The notes below the pieces were generated by a model that saw nothing but the letters and a program-made list of their open reading frames with translations, did no database searches and was not told where the DNA came from. Shown here one piece after another: positions 1 through 12,072 of a stretch of 64,000 nucleotides of DNA (positions are counted from its first letter, which is position 1; every line of letters starts with the position of its first letter). Source of the DNA: Leptobrachium leishanense (Eukaryota; Chordata; Amphibia; Anura; Megophryidae); assembly GCA_009667805.1 (NCBI GenBank), contig CM019064.1:274021662-274085661 (forward strand), given 5' to 3'. A program made the position numbers and the translations under genes.

Positions 1-372
1 AAATAACAATTATCAGACTTTCTTGAGTCAGATATATTCATAAAAAAGCTAATTATAAAAAAAATAACATAATATATTTAAGTGTCACCTTTTAATGTCT
101 GTTGATAAAGAATACGATCTGTGATTGATTTGCCTTTCATTTCTTCTTGACCTGATAGACACACGTTACGGGATATGTTGTTGAATACAGCAGATTTTTT
201 TGGTGAATCTTACATTATATTAAATTGATTCTTGGGGTGTTATGATCCAAAGGTATAAACTATTAGTATATGGTATTACTTTTGGTATATTACTGCTGGT
301 CTACCAAGCAGTGTCAGTAAAGCATGTGATACATAAAAGTATGTAAAAAAATAATGAAAAAAGAAATGCTGG
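1..372. other. AT-rich DNA, nothing recognised
   Basis: Low-complexity AT-rich sequence without a convincing ORF, exon or transposon end. The CTGG at 369-372 is the left target-site duplication of the LTR that follows. Confidence 0.5.
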
Positions 373-1304
373 TGTAGCGCTGTGTTTAATTTGTCCTTCT
401 AAATTGAAACGATATTGCCACTAGAGGGAGACAGAGCATATATGTGTGAAAGACTATGCTGGACTTAAGGACTCTATCTCCAAGAAACCCTTGGGGAGGA
501 AAAAGGAAGTGAGCGTGCTAGCACCAGGAAAGAGAATCAGAACATTGTGTACAGCATAGGCAGAACGAGCAGAGCAGCGTGTGGAGAGAGACATATGAGA
601 GACACTGTCTGGGATCGAAACCAGGTTGGAGCGTGTGAAGGTGGTATTATCCAGTGCTGGAGATTGGGGAAAGACTCTGCATCATCGTGTACCACATTCC
701 GCTGAGCAGTTCGTATGACAAGCTTGTTCCAGGAGGACCTCGAGTAAGGAGGCCGCGGACAGAACGGGAGTGCAGGTGGCGGATAGATTCCTGACGGCAG
801 AGTGGATTTCATTTGGCACCGGGTTCCAGTCGGTGGAGAGAGATCTTCTGGTCGAGTCATTGTTTCTGGACAAGTTGTTTGGCGGATGGGTGAGAGGCCT
901 CAAGGCCTGCAGTTCCATAACAGTGCGCACTTACTGGATTACTTTGAATTACAGGGCCCCAACGTTGACTAGTCGAAGATATTTGTTCCCTCACTGGCCA
1001 GTGAGTCTAGTACCCGGGTACCCTAGGACACAAATTTTTGAGCCTTTTTGAGCGGGACTTAAACCCACGAACTGAGGGGTATTAACTGTTTCTTTTCCGC
1101 CGCGTGTTTTCCGCGTTGCGTATCACGTCATTCATCCAAACTTAATTGCTTTATGTCTCAAAGTATATGTGTATTCAATGCCATTTTATCGCTTCAGTAA
1201 AGTATATATAACTTAGAAAATCCACAACAGTGTGCACAGTAATTCTTAGTGCGGTGAGACTATCCTGGGTTTCTTCAGCGGCTCCTCCGGGGGTGAGTGC
1301 TACA
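373..1304 (+). repeat. Solo LTR of the local Ty3/gypsy family
   Basis: It starts TGTAGCGCTG and ends AGTGCTACA, the same termini as the LTRs of G1 and G2, which lie in the opposite orientation. It also shares the blocks around the CCCGGGTAC site and the CTGGCCAGTGA stretch near 1000. It is flanked by a 4-bp duplication, CTGG at 369-372 and 1305-1308. No internal region is present, so it is the product of recombination between two LTRs. Length is 932 bp, close to the 930 bp of the G1 LTR. The ORFs inside it on both strands are chance. Confidence 0.85.
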
Positions 1305-1449
1305 CTGGTCACCCTGCAGGATTTGATATGGCTGCTTTAAATAAAACCTATCGGATCCATCCGCGAGTCTTTATTAATTATAATTGATAAAGGTTTGTTT
1401 AATGAGCCAAAACATTGTAAAGCAGTGTGACCTACTTTTCCTTTTTTTA

Positions 1450-1884
1450 AATTATTATTATTCTTTATTTATAAAGCGCCAGCATATTCTGCAGCGCTGT
1501 TCAAAGGGCACAATATAGACAGGGTTACAATACATTGAACAACATTTCGACAAACCAGTACAGGAGGAAATGAGGGCCCTATTCCTGTGGGAATTTACAA
1601 TCTAGAAGGGTTGGGGGTGGAAACAGGAGGAGAGGACTGCAAGGTGAGAGGGATGGACTGGTTAGGGCAGTGGGGTGTATCAGTGAGTCGGGTTGTATGC
1701 TTCCCTAAATAGGAATGTTTTAAGGGAATGGAAGCTAGGGGAAAGTCTGACCGTATGAGGGAGAGCGTTCCAGAGGATGGGACTGCGCGTGAGAAATCCT
1801 GCAGTCTATCATGGGAAGAGGTGATGCGGGGAGGAGCTAGGCACAGGTCACTGTTTGATCTTAGGGAGCGGGCTGGGGTGTTTG
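1450..1884 (-). mobile_element. 5'-truncated L2-type LINE, 3' part
   Basis: Read on the minus strand this encodes the C-terminal end of an L2 ORF (motifs [10 protein letters not shown] and [12 protein letters not shown]), then the 3' UTR and the tail with GCGCTTTATAAATAAAGAA. The same sequence ends the larger copy near 20.4-20.8 kb. Premature stops and substitutions show it is dead. The copy continues at 2956 after an inserted LTR. Confidence 0.85.
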
Positions 1885-2955
1885 TGTCACATCTCACTTT
1901 GCAGGGTTGCAGTTTCGAGCTCAGTATGCGGTTACAAAAGCGGAGTGAGGCAGGAGTTGAGGATTAACCAGAAATAAAGGGTTTATTAAATGAGGAAACA
2001 GAAGTAAACCAGGAGAGGGATAGGTTATAACAAGTATAGGAGCTGGCTGGGTGAGACACTATATACACAGGACAGGGTATACTGAACAGATGGGATAGGA
2101 AGGGGTGGACAGGATAGGACACTGAATAGTACAATAGGTCTAACAGGACAGGCACTGGACTGGACACTGAATAAACACAAAAGAGAACTGACCGGACAGG
2201 CACAGGACTGAACAATGAATAACACAATAAGGGTTAATTGAACAGAAATGGAGGCACAGATAAACTAAAGAAGACACTTACTGGATAAACAGAGGGCGGA
2301 GGACCAGGAGACACAGAGGGCAAAAGGAATAACACTATCAAGCGTGGGATCAGAAGGGCTGTAACAGGAGAATGGTCAGATCAAGCATATGTCTTGGCAG
2401 CAGCAGCTGGTATAGGGATGGTCAACGTCCAGAGAGGAAGGTCATACATGGCAGGTCAATCAATATACGGATCTGGAGCAGTGATGGGAGTTGCAAATAG
2501 GAATCCAGAAAGGAGGGTTGCTGTAGGAGTCTAGGAAGGAGGGTTGCAGAAGGTATACCAGAGATGACGGTTCACGATGGGTACTGTAGCAATGAAGGGT
2601 CACGATGGGATGCAGCAATGAAGGGTCGCAACAGGATGCAGCAATGAGGGGTCACAATGGGATGTAGTGACGAGGGTAGCAGACAGGTGATGTGCTTTGC
2701 ATGCAGATCAGGAATACATGTGAGACTTCCAAGGAAGATGCAGAAGCACTGACTGAGTTGTGAGGCCTGATTATATGGGCAGTCCAGGCCCAGCACACAC
2801 CTGAGGCTGGAGAGGTGAGGGGGAAACCTGGAATGGATCCCTGAGTGCCTAGACACCAAACCAGGCAGAGGTAAATTCTGGACCGGAACATAACTCTGAA
2901 AGGGGAAAAGCACCTTACTTGCCGTTTCTCCGGGGCCTACAGCCGTGCCGTAACA
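1885..2955 (-). repeat. Solo LTR inserted in the L2 fragment
   Basis: The element runs from TGTCAC to GTAACA, so its ends are imperfect inverted TG...CA termini, and it is flanked by GTTTG on the left and ATTTG on the right. L2 homology stops at the left boundary and resumes at the right one (ATTTGGTG then a diverged GAGGATAGGTAG), which fixes both ends by comparison with the intact L2 near 20.38 kb. A minus-strand AATAAA lies near 1985, placing the 3' end at the left. The family is not recognised and differs from the Ty3 LTRs elsewhere in the window. Confidence 0.65.
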
Positions 2956-2990
2956 ATTTGGTGTTTAATGAGGATAGGTAGCTTTTTCTT
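2956..2990 (-). mobile_element. L2-type LINE fragment, continuation
   Basis: A short stretch after the solo LTR still aligns by eye to the reverse complement of the L2 ORF near 20.36-20.39 kb. Homology then fades, marking the 5' truncation point of this copy. Confidence 0.6.
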
Positions 2991-3578
2991 TTGTTACTAA
3001 CATTTGGGGACTAATAGCCATACCCCGCTGTGTGGAACCTGTGTTGATTGATTCCCTGGTGTGTGCTTCCACTAACCTCTGCATGCAATAAATAATGAGG
3101 CTGTGCAATTTGAGTTGCTCACAAATGCACTGCAATCTTGTCGAACCATTACATGATCAGGTGACCTAGACACTTGAGATCAACCTTGCCAAGGATTTGT
3201 ACTAGATTTGGAGAAACAATAAGAATTTGTCACAATATATTGTTACTAGGAACGACATGGAAATGTTGCTGCTCAAGCATGGATCAATAGGATTGATATA
3301 TAGATATGTGAGGTTACATACTGTGATCATACAATATACCATTATATGTCTTAGAAAAAAGATGACAGATTGACAATATGCTACATATTTACATACGTTA
3401 TTTGTTATTGTGAGTGATGTCACATCCAATGTATAGGATTCAGATTGACAACAACTTTCCACAATTGCGAGGATCTCTATCAACTTTTATAAATGGTCCA
3501 TCTATAACACATAATAAACTTCAATAACACAATTTATTCCAAAAGACTTATTAATGATCAAATAAGCTTTTCAAGTAA
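2991..3578. other. AT-rich DNA, nothing recognised
   Basis: No coding region or transposon end is supported. The 93-codon minus-strand ORF in this stretch has no recognisable motif and is probably chance. Confidence 0.4.
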
Positions 3579-4386
3579 TGTTCCCGTGGCTAGCACTGCA
3601 ATAAGTCACACTTTCCTGTCGGGCTTTGTTGCAATGACAAACCCCCTCCGCCACCATGATCAAGTTATCTGTCTTCAAAAGCACCCCAGGTGCCTGAAAA
3701 ACTTACATCAGATGCTGATCATACTTGGGACACATTGTTAGAAATCGATCAGATTGAGTAAAGAGAATTTTCTCACTACCTTTCTTTTTAAGTATAAGGC
3801 ACTGCTCCTTAGGAGACTGGTAACTGAGACTCTGAGATACTGCTACACCTTCTAATGATTTGAAACCGTGTTCTACGTAAGTGGATATGCAGGTGTTAAA
3901 TCTCTACGCTACTTCTCTACATAACTAATACTATTTATTAGATTTACTTAAACACCGTGTGACATGGATGGGTCTGTGTATCTCCCCTGTATTTTTGTTT
4001 AAAGGTGTAGGCAATAACCCCCAGAAGGGAATGTTTGGTTCTTGCTGCAGGTGTCTCACCTGGCAATTATGCAGGATAAATAGCTCCTGCTTGCGGGAGG
4101 GAAAGATTCGATTTTGAGACACAGAGAGATTGAGACACACAGGATGGTGCCTCTGAGGTGGGAATGTCTGCAGGATATTAAACCAAAGATTGGTGTAACT
4201 TTTGTGTAAGATCCCTGCTAGAGAGAGGGACGTTAAGTGAGTTACTGCTCAAGTGAACAAGGATTTTGTTTTATTTGATGTTGCAATAAAGCCTGGAAAA
4301 TATCACCCATTAAAAGGACTATGTGTGCTATATTTGACCTAGAGAACCGTGCTGCAGCATCCCCTGTGACGTGTGGGATTACAACA
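3579..4386 (+). repeat. Possible solo LTR, unclassified
   Basis: The right part looks like an LTR 3' region: AATAAA at about 4285, then roughly 100 bp ending in TTACAACA at 4386. A possible TG start lies at 3579 (TGTTCCCG). Flanks AGTAA and GTTAA match only partly, so the left end is uncertain. It could equally be another repeat with a polyadenylation signal. Confidence 0.3.
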
Positions 4387-5655
4387 GTTAAACTACATTC
4401 TAAGGTAGACAAAACAAAATAAAAAAGTGGAGGGGGACGTAAAACTGGTATATAAATAAACTAAACCTCTTAATATATTCAACCAAAAAAACAAAATTAA
4501 AGTGGTGGTCCAAAAGAAATGCACCAACCGCTATACCAGTTTTGCATAAAGATAAAACATCAGGTTTATTGAAAATTTAATAAAAGTGGTTCAGACACAA
4601 AGGAAACAAACCTGTATGAAACATAAATGGTATATGCAATCCAGAATGTCTGCTAATCCCAACAGAAAATCCTCATGTAATAAATTGAGATCCGCAGAGG
4701 CAAAGCAATTGGCACAAATAATTTCATAAATTGAAAAAAAGTATGTATAGCTAGAGAACCCAGGTGTCCCTGGACCAAACTATACAGCCAACAGAGCACA
4801 AAATAAAGATTTAAGCCCTAGATATGTGGCTCCTTACCATGAACTCATTGAACAGGCTCACTAGCTAAATACAGAGCTCATGATAACAGCACCAATCATA
4901 TATATGTGCTTAAATATAGAAAAAAAGGCATCCTCTGCACCCTATAATATAGGATTTCTATTCTGTCCCTTACAATATATTTTTCAAGAGCTTACTTGAA
5001 AACCAATGAGTTTTCTCTCAAAGATACTATGCACATTCTAATCATTATATCCATATTTTTCTCAATATAAGGAGATATCCATCACTAATAATTACCAGTG
5101 ATATTTTATTCACACTCCCCTTCTCATTTTCTTCACACATGCGTTTTTTCTATTGCAACTAGTACAGGCTCATTCTATATTATTTAATAAAAATCATGGT
5201 TTTATTTTAATTCTTGATGGCCCACTTCCAGCTCCACCTCCACCAGGAGCCTTATCTCAATTCCATGCAAATTTTATTTATGTGATACATATTTAAAGTA
5301 TATTGGCATTATTTTATTCGTTGCAATCAGTCCTTACAGGGCACACAGGAAAAAAGTAATTAAAAAGTGAAAGCAGAACTTCAATTTTTAAAAGAATTGC
5401 AAAACTTTGCAATTGGCATAAATGTAGGTCAGAATAATTTGCTATGAAATAAGCATATGTGCCAAACATGATACAACTCAAGATATTTTCTATTCAACAG
5501 TAACTCTGTGCACTGAGTGATTCATACATAGTAAGTGTCTTGTTGATTTCAAATAATGTATTTTAGGAAATAAACAATTCAGACAATTGCCTTGTCCTAT
5601 CTGAAGGAAATTATCATTTTATCCTTAACAAGGTGGAAAGCCTGCCCAGAGGGCA
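4387..5655. other. AT-rich DNA, nothing recognised
   Basis: Long AT-rich stretch with no motif-bearing ORF and no identifiable transposon terminus. Confidence 0.4.
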
Positions 5656-6185
5656 GTCTATTGTGGATATACTGCCCCAGCTCATGGATACTGCCCCAGT
5701 ACATGGATACTGCCCCAGCTCATGGATACTGCCCCAGCTCGTGGATACTGCCCCAGCTCGTGGATACTGCCCCAGCATGTGGATACTGCCCCAGCTCGTG
5801 GATATTGCCCCAGCTCGTGGATACTGCCCCAGCTTGTGGATATTGCCCCAGCTCGTGGATACTGCCCCAGCTCGTGGATATTGCCCCAGCTCCTGGATAT
5901 TGCCCCAGCTCCTGGATACTGTCCCAGCTCATGGATACTGCCCCCAGCTCATGGATACTGCCCCCCAGCTCCTGGATACTGCCCCCAGCTCATGGATATT
6001 GCCCCCCAGCTCATGGATATTGCCCCCCAGCTCCTGGATATTGCCCCCAGCACGTGGATATTGCCCCCAGCTTGTGGATACTGCCCCCCAGCTCGTGGAT
6101 ATTTCCCCCCAGCTCGTGGATATTGCCCCCCAGCTTGTGGATATTGCCCCCCCAAGCTCTCATGGATATATGCCCCAGCTCAGAC
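5656..6185 (+). repeat. Minisatellite, 19-21 bp unit GGATACTGCCCCAGCTCRT
   Basis: About 26 head-to-tail copies. The first part has 19-bp units; the second part has 20-21 bp units with extra C residues. Because 19 and 20 are not multiples of three, the array is open in several frames and gives spurious ORFs rich in the tripeptides WIL, DTA and GYC. The same repeat in reverse orientation fills 43800-44245. It leads directly into the palindromic block on its right through the shared junction CAGACCAGACATGGG. Confidence 0.95.
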
Positions 6186-6622
6186 CAGACATGGGTCGGC
6201 TGTTCGAATGCTCTATCGGCATACTTACCTTTTCCGAGCGGCGCCGGGGAAGTGAAAGTTTCCCCGCTTCCGCTCGTTGAAGGACCCAAGCCGCGGTCAC
6301 GTGGGACTCCCACGTGACCGGGGCTTGGGTCCTTCAAAGAGCGGAAGCGAGGGAAGTTTCCCTTCGCCGCTCAGGGGTTGGATGCGCGCGGCAGCCGGGT
6401 AGAGGCTGCGAGCGCAGCCTCTACCCGGCTGCCGCGTGCATCCAACCCCCGAGCGGCGGAGGGACCTTTCCTCTACCCGGCTGCTGTGTGCATCTTGTAA
6501 CCGCCGCGGCGAGCGCACAGCCGGCTCGTGCCGCGGCGGTTGAATGCGTGCGCAACCAACCGCCGCTGCTTGCGCGCGCATGCGCAGAGTAAGGCTTGGC
6601 GACGGACACGCCAAGCCTTACT
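6186..6622. repeat. GC-rich block of four nested palindromes
   Basis: Four inverted repeats follow one another. The first is centred at 6307 on CACGTGGGACTCCCACGTG with arms of at least 40 bp. The second is at about 6376-6444 with arms near 28 bp around AGGCTGCGAGCGCAGCCT. The third is at 6497-6541, with arms AACCGCCGCGG. The fourth is at 6587-6622 with 15-bp arms GAGTAAGGCTTGGCG. The first matches the modules at 42671-43740, so both loci carry the same cassette. No transposase and no clear terminal repeats or TSD were found at this copy. Confidence 0.85.
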
Positions 6623-9600
6623 CAATTATAGTATAGATGCTATCTAATTTACGTTTCTTCTACACTGTAATAACTTAAAATGGACAGCTTCATAAAACTG
6701 CTACACCACCAGTATAATAACCTGAAAATTGAAATAATTTTCAAACATAAATATCTCATTCTACTGGATCTTTTGCAGAATTGCTGTTCATATAAACATT
6801 TCTGGTGTTCGAATAGTGAGTGCTAGCTATATAGCCTTTGTTATTAGCACTTTGTAAAATATCAATGGTGATAACAAATTCAGCAATGAAAGACAAAACT
6901 GAATAAAGTTGTGGTGTTACAAATAGGAATGAAACTGATTGTTTCTGAGAGCCCAGCTAGCAAAAACACCTAAAGTTAAAGGATATGGTTAAATTGATCA
7001 CTTTTTTTTAATATTACTAAAAATGTTTTATATTTAGCCTTCACCACTAAAGGATCAATGAGATATCTTTGAAACAATAATTTGGTACCCAAGAGAAACT
7101 CCAAGGACTAGGTGTCAGCAACCTTGTCCTTACAAATGTTTTTGAATTCCATCTCACGTGATGCATGGCCACTCACTAGGTAGTTACAAAACATCTAGAT
7201 GGTCAAGGTTGCCGACCCCAATGACCAAGACAATTTCAGCACTTATGCTGCATGGCTGAACTTACTAATAATGGAAATGTCAAATAATGGGGCCATGAAT
7301 GGACTGTCCTTCAAACAATCGGTACACCTTTTGGAAAAACAACCCCATTTTTATTATGCGTTTTATTATTATTCATTTATTTGTATTGTGGCAACCTATT
7401 CGGCAGCGTGGTGCAGAGAGTTTTTCCCTCTAACCCTAAGCATTGGTGATATGAACTGTATTACAGCATAATCAAAGAGCTAGAAAAAGAAACAATATAT
7501 GAAAACTTATAAAAGACTTATTTAAAAAAAAAAGCAAACAATTATCATCTTCATTCTAAAGCTAAAATTAAACCTAATCCTAAAATTATTTCTTACCCAA
7601 TTTATATCTACTTTCCAATAATAATGTCGGTTGTTACTTAAATAGCAAGTGACATCGACTTACTTGGTATGTCTATCATCAAAAATGGGTTAATGGTACA
7701 GGCCGCCTCCCTTACTTACTATTTAAGGCCTCTTATGCAGACCCTAGCCCCTTTGGGATTCAAATCTCAAAAACCATTCAAATGGACCCAGGACTAACTT
7801 GGAGGAGGCATGTTTTTTTCTGAAATTCCGTACAGCGGCTGAGGTCTTTGTGGGAGGGGCACTTTTGGATTTAGTCCAATATTTGTAAACTGTTTAAGAC
7901 CACAGCGATGACACAAACAAATCCACAATAACCGCTACAATAAGTGTAAAAGGAAGCATTTGTGAAAGACATCATTACAGTCTATTAAGAGTTAAGCAAA
8001 GCAATATAGATTAAATAGGCAAAACATTTTATTTTTTGCCAACTAATGTTTAAGCTTCCTAAATAAGAACAATCATATAATAACAGCCACAGAGTGGTGT
8101 TTCAGTCCTACTCAATGGTGTCTGGGTTATAGATATGAGATTTCAAGAAATAGGACCTTACCATATTTAGAATTTCATTGGACACATTATATAATAGCAA
8201 TTGTTAGGCTCTCCATCCAAACTGCTCACCTTCTGTGCAGTGGGAGGATTATATTTAACTCACTAAGCAATTATCTGTAATACAATATAAAATCATTAAC
8301 CTAAAAGTAGGCTGGGACAGAGTGGTAGCTGTTGTTGCTAAACTGGTTCCATCCAGTATCTGAAATAAGCCAATGATAAGCAATATTGTGGAAATATACA
8401 TTTGTAGATGCAATTGGGTTGTTATAGAATAATATCAAGGCGCCATATATATTACTTTATATTATTCTGACTGTACAATGCTAGATCTAGAATAATAAAT
8501 GATATTTATAACTTAACCAGATACAGAAGCAGGGAAAAGAATGTGTTGCAACCTTGAGATCACATACTAGTGTGAAACATAGCCACCTTTCATTTAATAA
8601 ATATATATATTACAAAATATTCATAAGACACATTGTTTTATAGACATCATCTATATTCCTTTATCCACATGCACACCTGCAAATATATACATGTACAAAA
8701 TTTAATAATTAGAGAACTTCCTAATAACATTTTTCACAAGAGAAATATGGTGTCATACTATGTGTACGCCCAAACAATCAGGTCAACATGTATCACAAAA
8801 CATCTGTATACTGTAACTATTTTTATTATTCAATGAAAGCTTTATGGAACGGAGACAATAATGCCAAAAAGTAATATACGTATTATTTTAAAAGAAAATA
8901 AATAAATGTTTTGGGCTAATAATTGGTCATATTCTCGCAAATTAATTTATTTTAAAAATCTAAAAGTTGCAAAGCGGATTTTATTTCCTATTTGCAAAAA
9001 TTGTGCTAAAAAAAATAATTTTAGAACTATGCGTATGATATATTTTTCTTTTTTATAATAACACAAAAATATTGTCTTAAAACCATTCTAAGATTTGTAG
9101 CAAAATTGTCTACAGACTATAGGGTCGCAACTTACATCACAATTATTTATTTTTAGAAATAATTTATAAAAAAAACTTACAAAACTAATTTAAACTCATG
9201 ATTAGAACAATTAAAACCGCTCTATTAAAAAACTGATAGTGAATTTTTAAAAGAAGTTTTCATGACACATACCAGAATAACAAATATAAAACCAGAATAT
9301 ATTTTACAGATGACATGTGTAGTATTATTATAATTTGAAAGTTGCAATCTTATTATGTTATATCAGACCCAGAAGGCATAAAAAAACACCAGAAAATTTT
9401 CTGAATATATTGTGTACATTCTACTATATACTGAAAATTTATTTCACTAAAATGTGACTTATAATGGCAGTATTTCTACACTGACAGTAGCAATATTTAT
9501 AGTATGCTTATTGCAGAAATATGTACAATTATTTTAAGAAGTAATTTCTTAAAATATTCTTGTTTTTCGGTTGAAAGGAAATGTTAACAATATGATGAAA

Positions 9601-9752
9601 ATGCAAAGCTAACCCAACTTTAAATACATAATGGATATCTTATAAAATTAATGATGATGATGTCAATAAATGTTTATAATGTATTCTGCGAAATCTCCCT
9701 GTTCAGTTCAAGTCCAGCACCAAAAGCAATGACAATGTGTATTTTTACTCAC
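6623..9752. other. AT-rich intergenic or intronic DNA
   Basis: About 3.1 kb of strongly AT-rich sequence. The only recognisable trace is a degraded minus-strand L2-like tail near 7360-7415. ORFs here (for example 7199-7471) have no motif or coding-like composition. Nothing else is supported. Confidence 0.5.
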
Positions 9753-9870
9753 TTGCAAAGATGCTTTGCTGTTTCTTCTTCCAAATTTGAGACCCAGCTA
9801 CAAGGATCAATAAATTGACATTCATCTTCAATTAAGTCTTCTTCCATAGTGTGCAATAATTGTTCTAAAC
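9753..9870 (-). CDS. Candidate host coding exon, unidentified
   Basis: On the minus strand an open frame reads from about 9870 to 9753. It contains segments LEQLLHTMEEDL, FIDPCSWVSNLEEE and TAKHLC. It ends at a consensus splice donor, GTGAGTAAA (the GT is 9752-9751). A TCTAG acceptor-like site precedes 9870, and a second AG lies at 9865-9866, so the acceptor is ambiguous and the pyrimidine tract is weak. The acidic, complex peptide differs from the surrounding AT-rich noise and from all transposon proteins here. The protein is not recognised. It could be a chance open frame; no partner exon was found in the window. Confidence 0.35.
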
Positions 9871-10210
9871 CTAGACTTTTATGCAAAATGCTCTCATATG
9901 GAAATATTCCAAAATTCTTGAATACTGAAAAGCTGTATGTAATTTTGTGCTATCTGGGAGAGAATGTGCAAGAAGGAGAGGTGAACTATAAATGGAGAGC
10001 AGTTAGATGTAACATTGAGATAACCAGAAACAAGATACGCTTTTAAGATCATGTGATTTTAGCATATTAGAGATGGAGCCGCTGTAAGATGATCTTTTAT
10101 CTGTACCAAAAGGTTTCAAGGTAATGATTATTCAGCCATTATTTGTGCATTTATCTGTGCAAATGTTCATGTCATTTTATTTAGTTATCTTTCTTCGTTT
10201 GAAACTCTGG
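9871..10210. other. AT-rich DNA, nothing recognised
   Basis: No motif-bearing ORF and no repeat boundary until the TIR element at 10211. Confidence 0.4.
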
Positions 10211-11108
10211 CAGGGTTATCCAAAGAGATTCGAAAAGTCACCGCACGTTCGGTGACTTTTCGTTCTCTTCAATTCGGTTCCTTTTGCCGATCCCATTTCG
10301 GTGACCCTGCGGTGTATTCAGCAAACACCACAGGGTCCCCGAATTGCAGGGAAAAGCTGCCGTAAACCCACCGAAAACTAACCGCAAAACTCACCGAATG
10401 CACGCAGAAAACCCCCAAAAACATCTGGATTAACCTGCGAAAACCACGGAAAAAGCTCGAGCAGGAGCCGATCGCACACAGTCGAAGCAGCTGAGACCGC
10501 AGACGAGGGAGGTGAATAAATTAGCAAAACCATTTGTATGAATCTGTGAAAATGGAACACTGTTTGCAAAGAAACTACTGAGCGAAAATGTCTGAAATTT
10601 GCACATGATCCAATGAATGATAATAAAAAGGGCTGTTACAGAAAAAAGAAGTAAACTTAAAAAAAATCAAAAAAAAATCTGACTTTTAAAAAAAAAAGAA
10701 TTAAGAAAAATGCTTAAAGTATCCTAAAAAATCTATGAATAAAGAGACTTTTTGCTGCAGAATTTTATAATGAACGGTTTATTAGATATTGAATTAAAAA
10801 GGGAATATTTTTAACATTGAAGCCTATGGGATTTTCTCCTGAATAATTTTGCCGAATTAAACCACCGAATGGCAGGGCATTAGGGGAACCTTTCACTGCT
10901 GGTTTGTGTTCTCTGAATAGCCGAAGCAGTGCTTTTTCATGGGGATTTAACTGACCTCGAACAGGCACCATATGTTCAGGCAATTCGCCAGGATTTGGCG
11001 AATTGCCTGCTCTCTGGTTACCTTTCCTGGCCATTCGGCTATCCAAACGCTGATTTTCAGCGTTCGATTACCTTGCTCAAGCAATTCGGATCTCTTTGGA
11101 TAACCCTG
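10211..11108. mobile_element. Non-autonomous TIR transposon, 898 bp
   Basis: Inverted termini CAGGGTTATCCAAAGAGAT at 10211 and its complement ending at 11108, with one or two mismatches further inward. TGG on both sides may be a 3-bp duplication. Inner inverted segments include GTGACTTTTCG and the pair CCCTGCGGTG / CACCACAGGG near 10300-10340. No transposase ORF. The same internal pair occurs in the element split at 11412/37754, so the two are relatives. Superfamily is not certain; a Harbinger-type element would fit a 3-bp duplication. Confidence 0.75.
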
Positions 11109-11882
11109 TGGGGCAATAATATTTTTTTTAAATACTCTAAACTCATATTTCAACTTTTCTGTACAATTAAAGCACTTTTTTTATTTGCTGTACTGCGGGT
11201 GACTACCCAATACAATTTGTGAGTGTGACCCAGAGGTTTAATGTATGCACTATTTAAGGATGAAAACATTTTAAGGACTGAATTCCCAATGCAATTCAGT
11301 TAATGAGGAGACATAGGCTATTGGTTGAGGAAATTGAAGTCCTAAATAATAGGAAGTCCTAAAAAAAGTGTGGGAACTCCCTAATATTTCTTTCCCCAAA
11401 TTAGCAAGTAAGGGGTTATTCAAGCAACACCAAATTGGCCACGGAATTGCACTGAATAGTGAATTTCCCCATACGGTGCAATTTTGTGGCCATTTGTCTA
11501 TTCAAAAATTGGCAAATTGCCAGTGAAATAAGGTGACTTTCCGTGGCAGTGAAATCCCCATAGAGAAGTAATCTATTCAGAAAACACCGAACACCACCGA
11601 AATGTCAGTGAAATGCCCTGATTTTCAGTGGTTTCATTAGACAGATTTAAGCAGGTGAATCCCATAGTATCAGGGGCGTACCTAGAACATTTGGCACCCG
11701 GGGCGGATACTATATTTGGCACCCCCCCCCCCCAACTTTAAAATGTAAAAAAAAAAAAATATCGCACTTTATTTATAAAGGATTTTATCAGGAAGTACAC
11801 ATTGAGATTTCTCTCGTTTTCAAGTATGTCCTGGGTTCAATAACATGGAGTTGTTACAGAAATACAAAGTAGATAAAAGATA

Positions 11883-12072
11883 GACCAGCAGACCGCATGC
11901 AATGCATATTGATATATATACCCATTAAAGACCAGTAGACCGCATGCAATGCATATTGATATACCCCATTAAAACCTGCAGACCTCATGCAGCATATTGA
12001 TTGATATATATACCCCCATTAAAGACCAGCAGACCGCATGCAGCATATTGATATATATACCCCATTAAAGAC
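11883..12072 (+). repeat. 47-bp minisatellite inside hAT-A, left part
   Basis: Units of about 47 bp contain GACCAGCAGACC, GCATATTGATATATA and TACCCCCATTAAA. The array is cut by hAT-B at TTAAAGAC (12065-12072). Further units occur at 34149-34252 and 35492-35690, so the array was once continuous and served as the target for both hAT-B and the TTAA element. Confidence 0.9.

Noticed and set aside
5592..6317. ORFs of up to 241 codons with WILPQL-type repeats
   Set aside because: They are translations of a 19-21 bp minisatellite and are open in all three frames; no start context or domain supports a gene.
7199..7471. 90-codon ORF as a host gene
   Set aside because: No motif, no splice signals of note, and it overlaps a degraded repeat tail.
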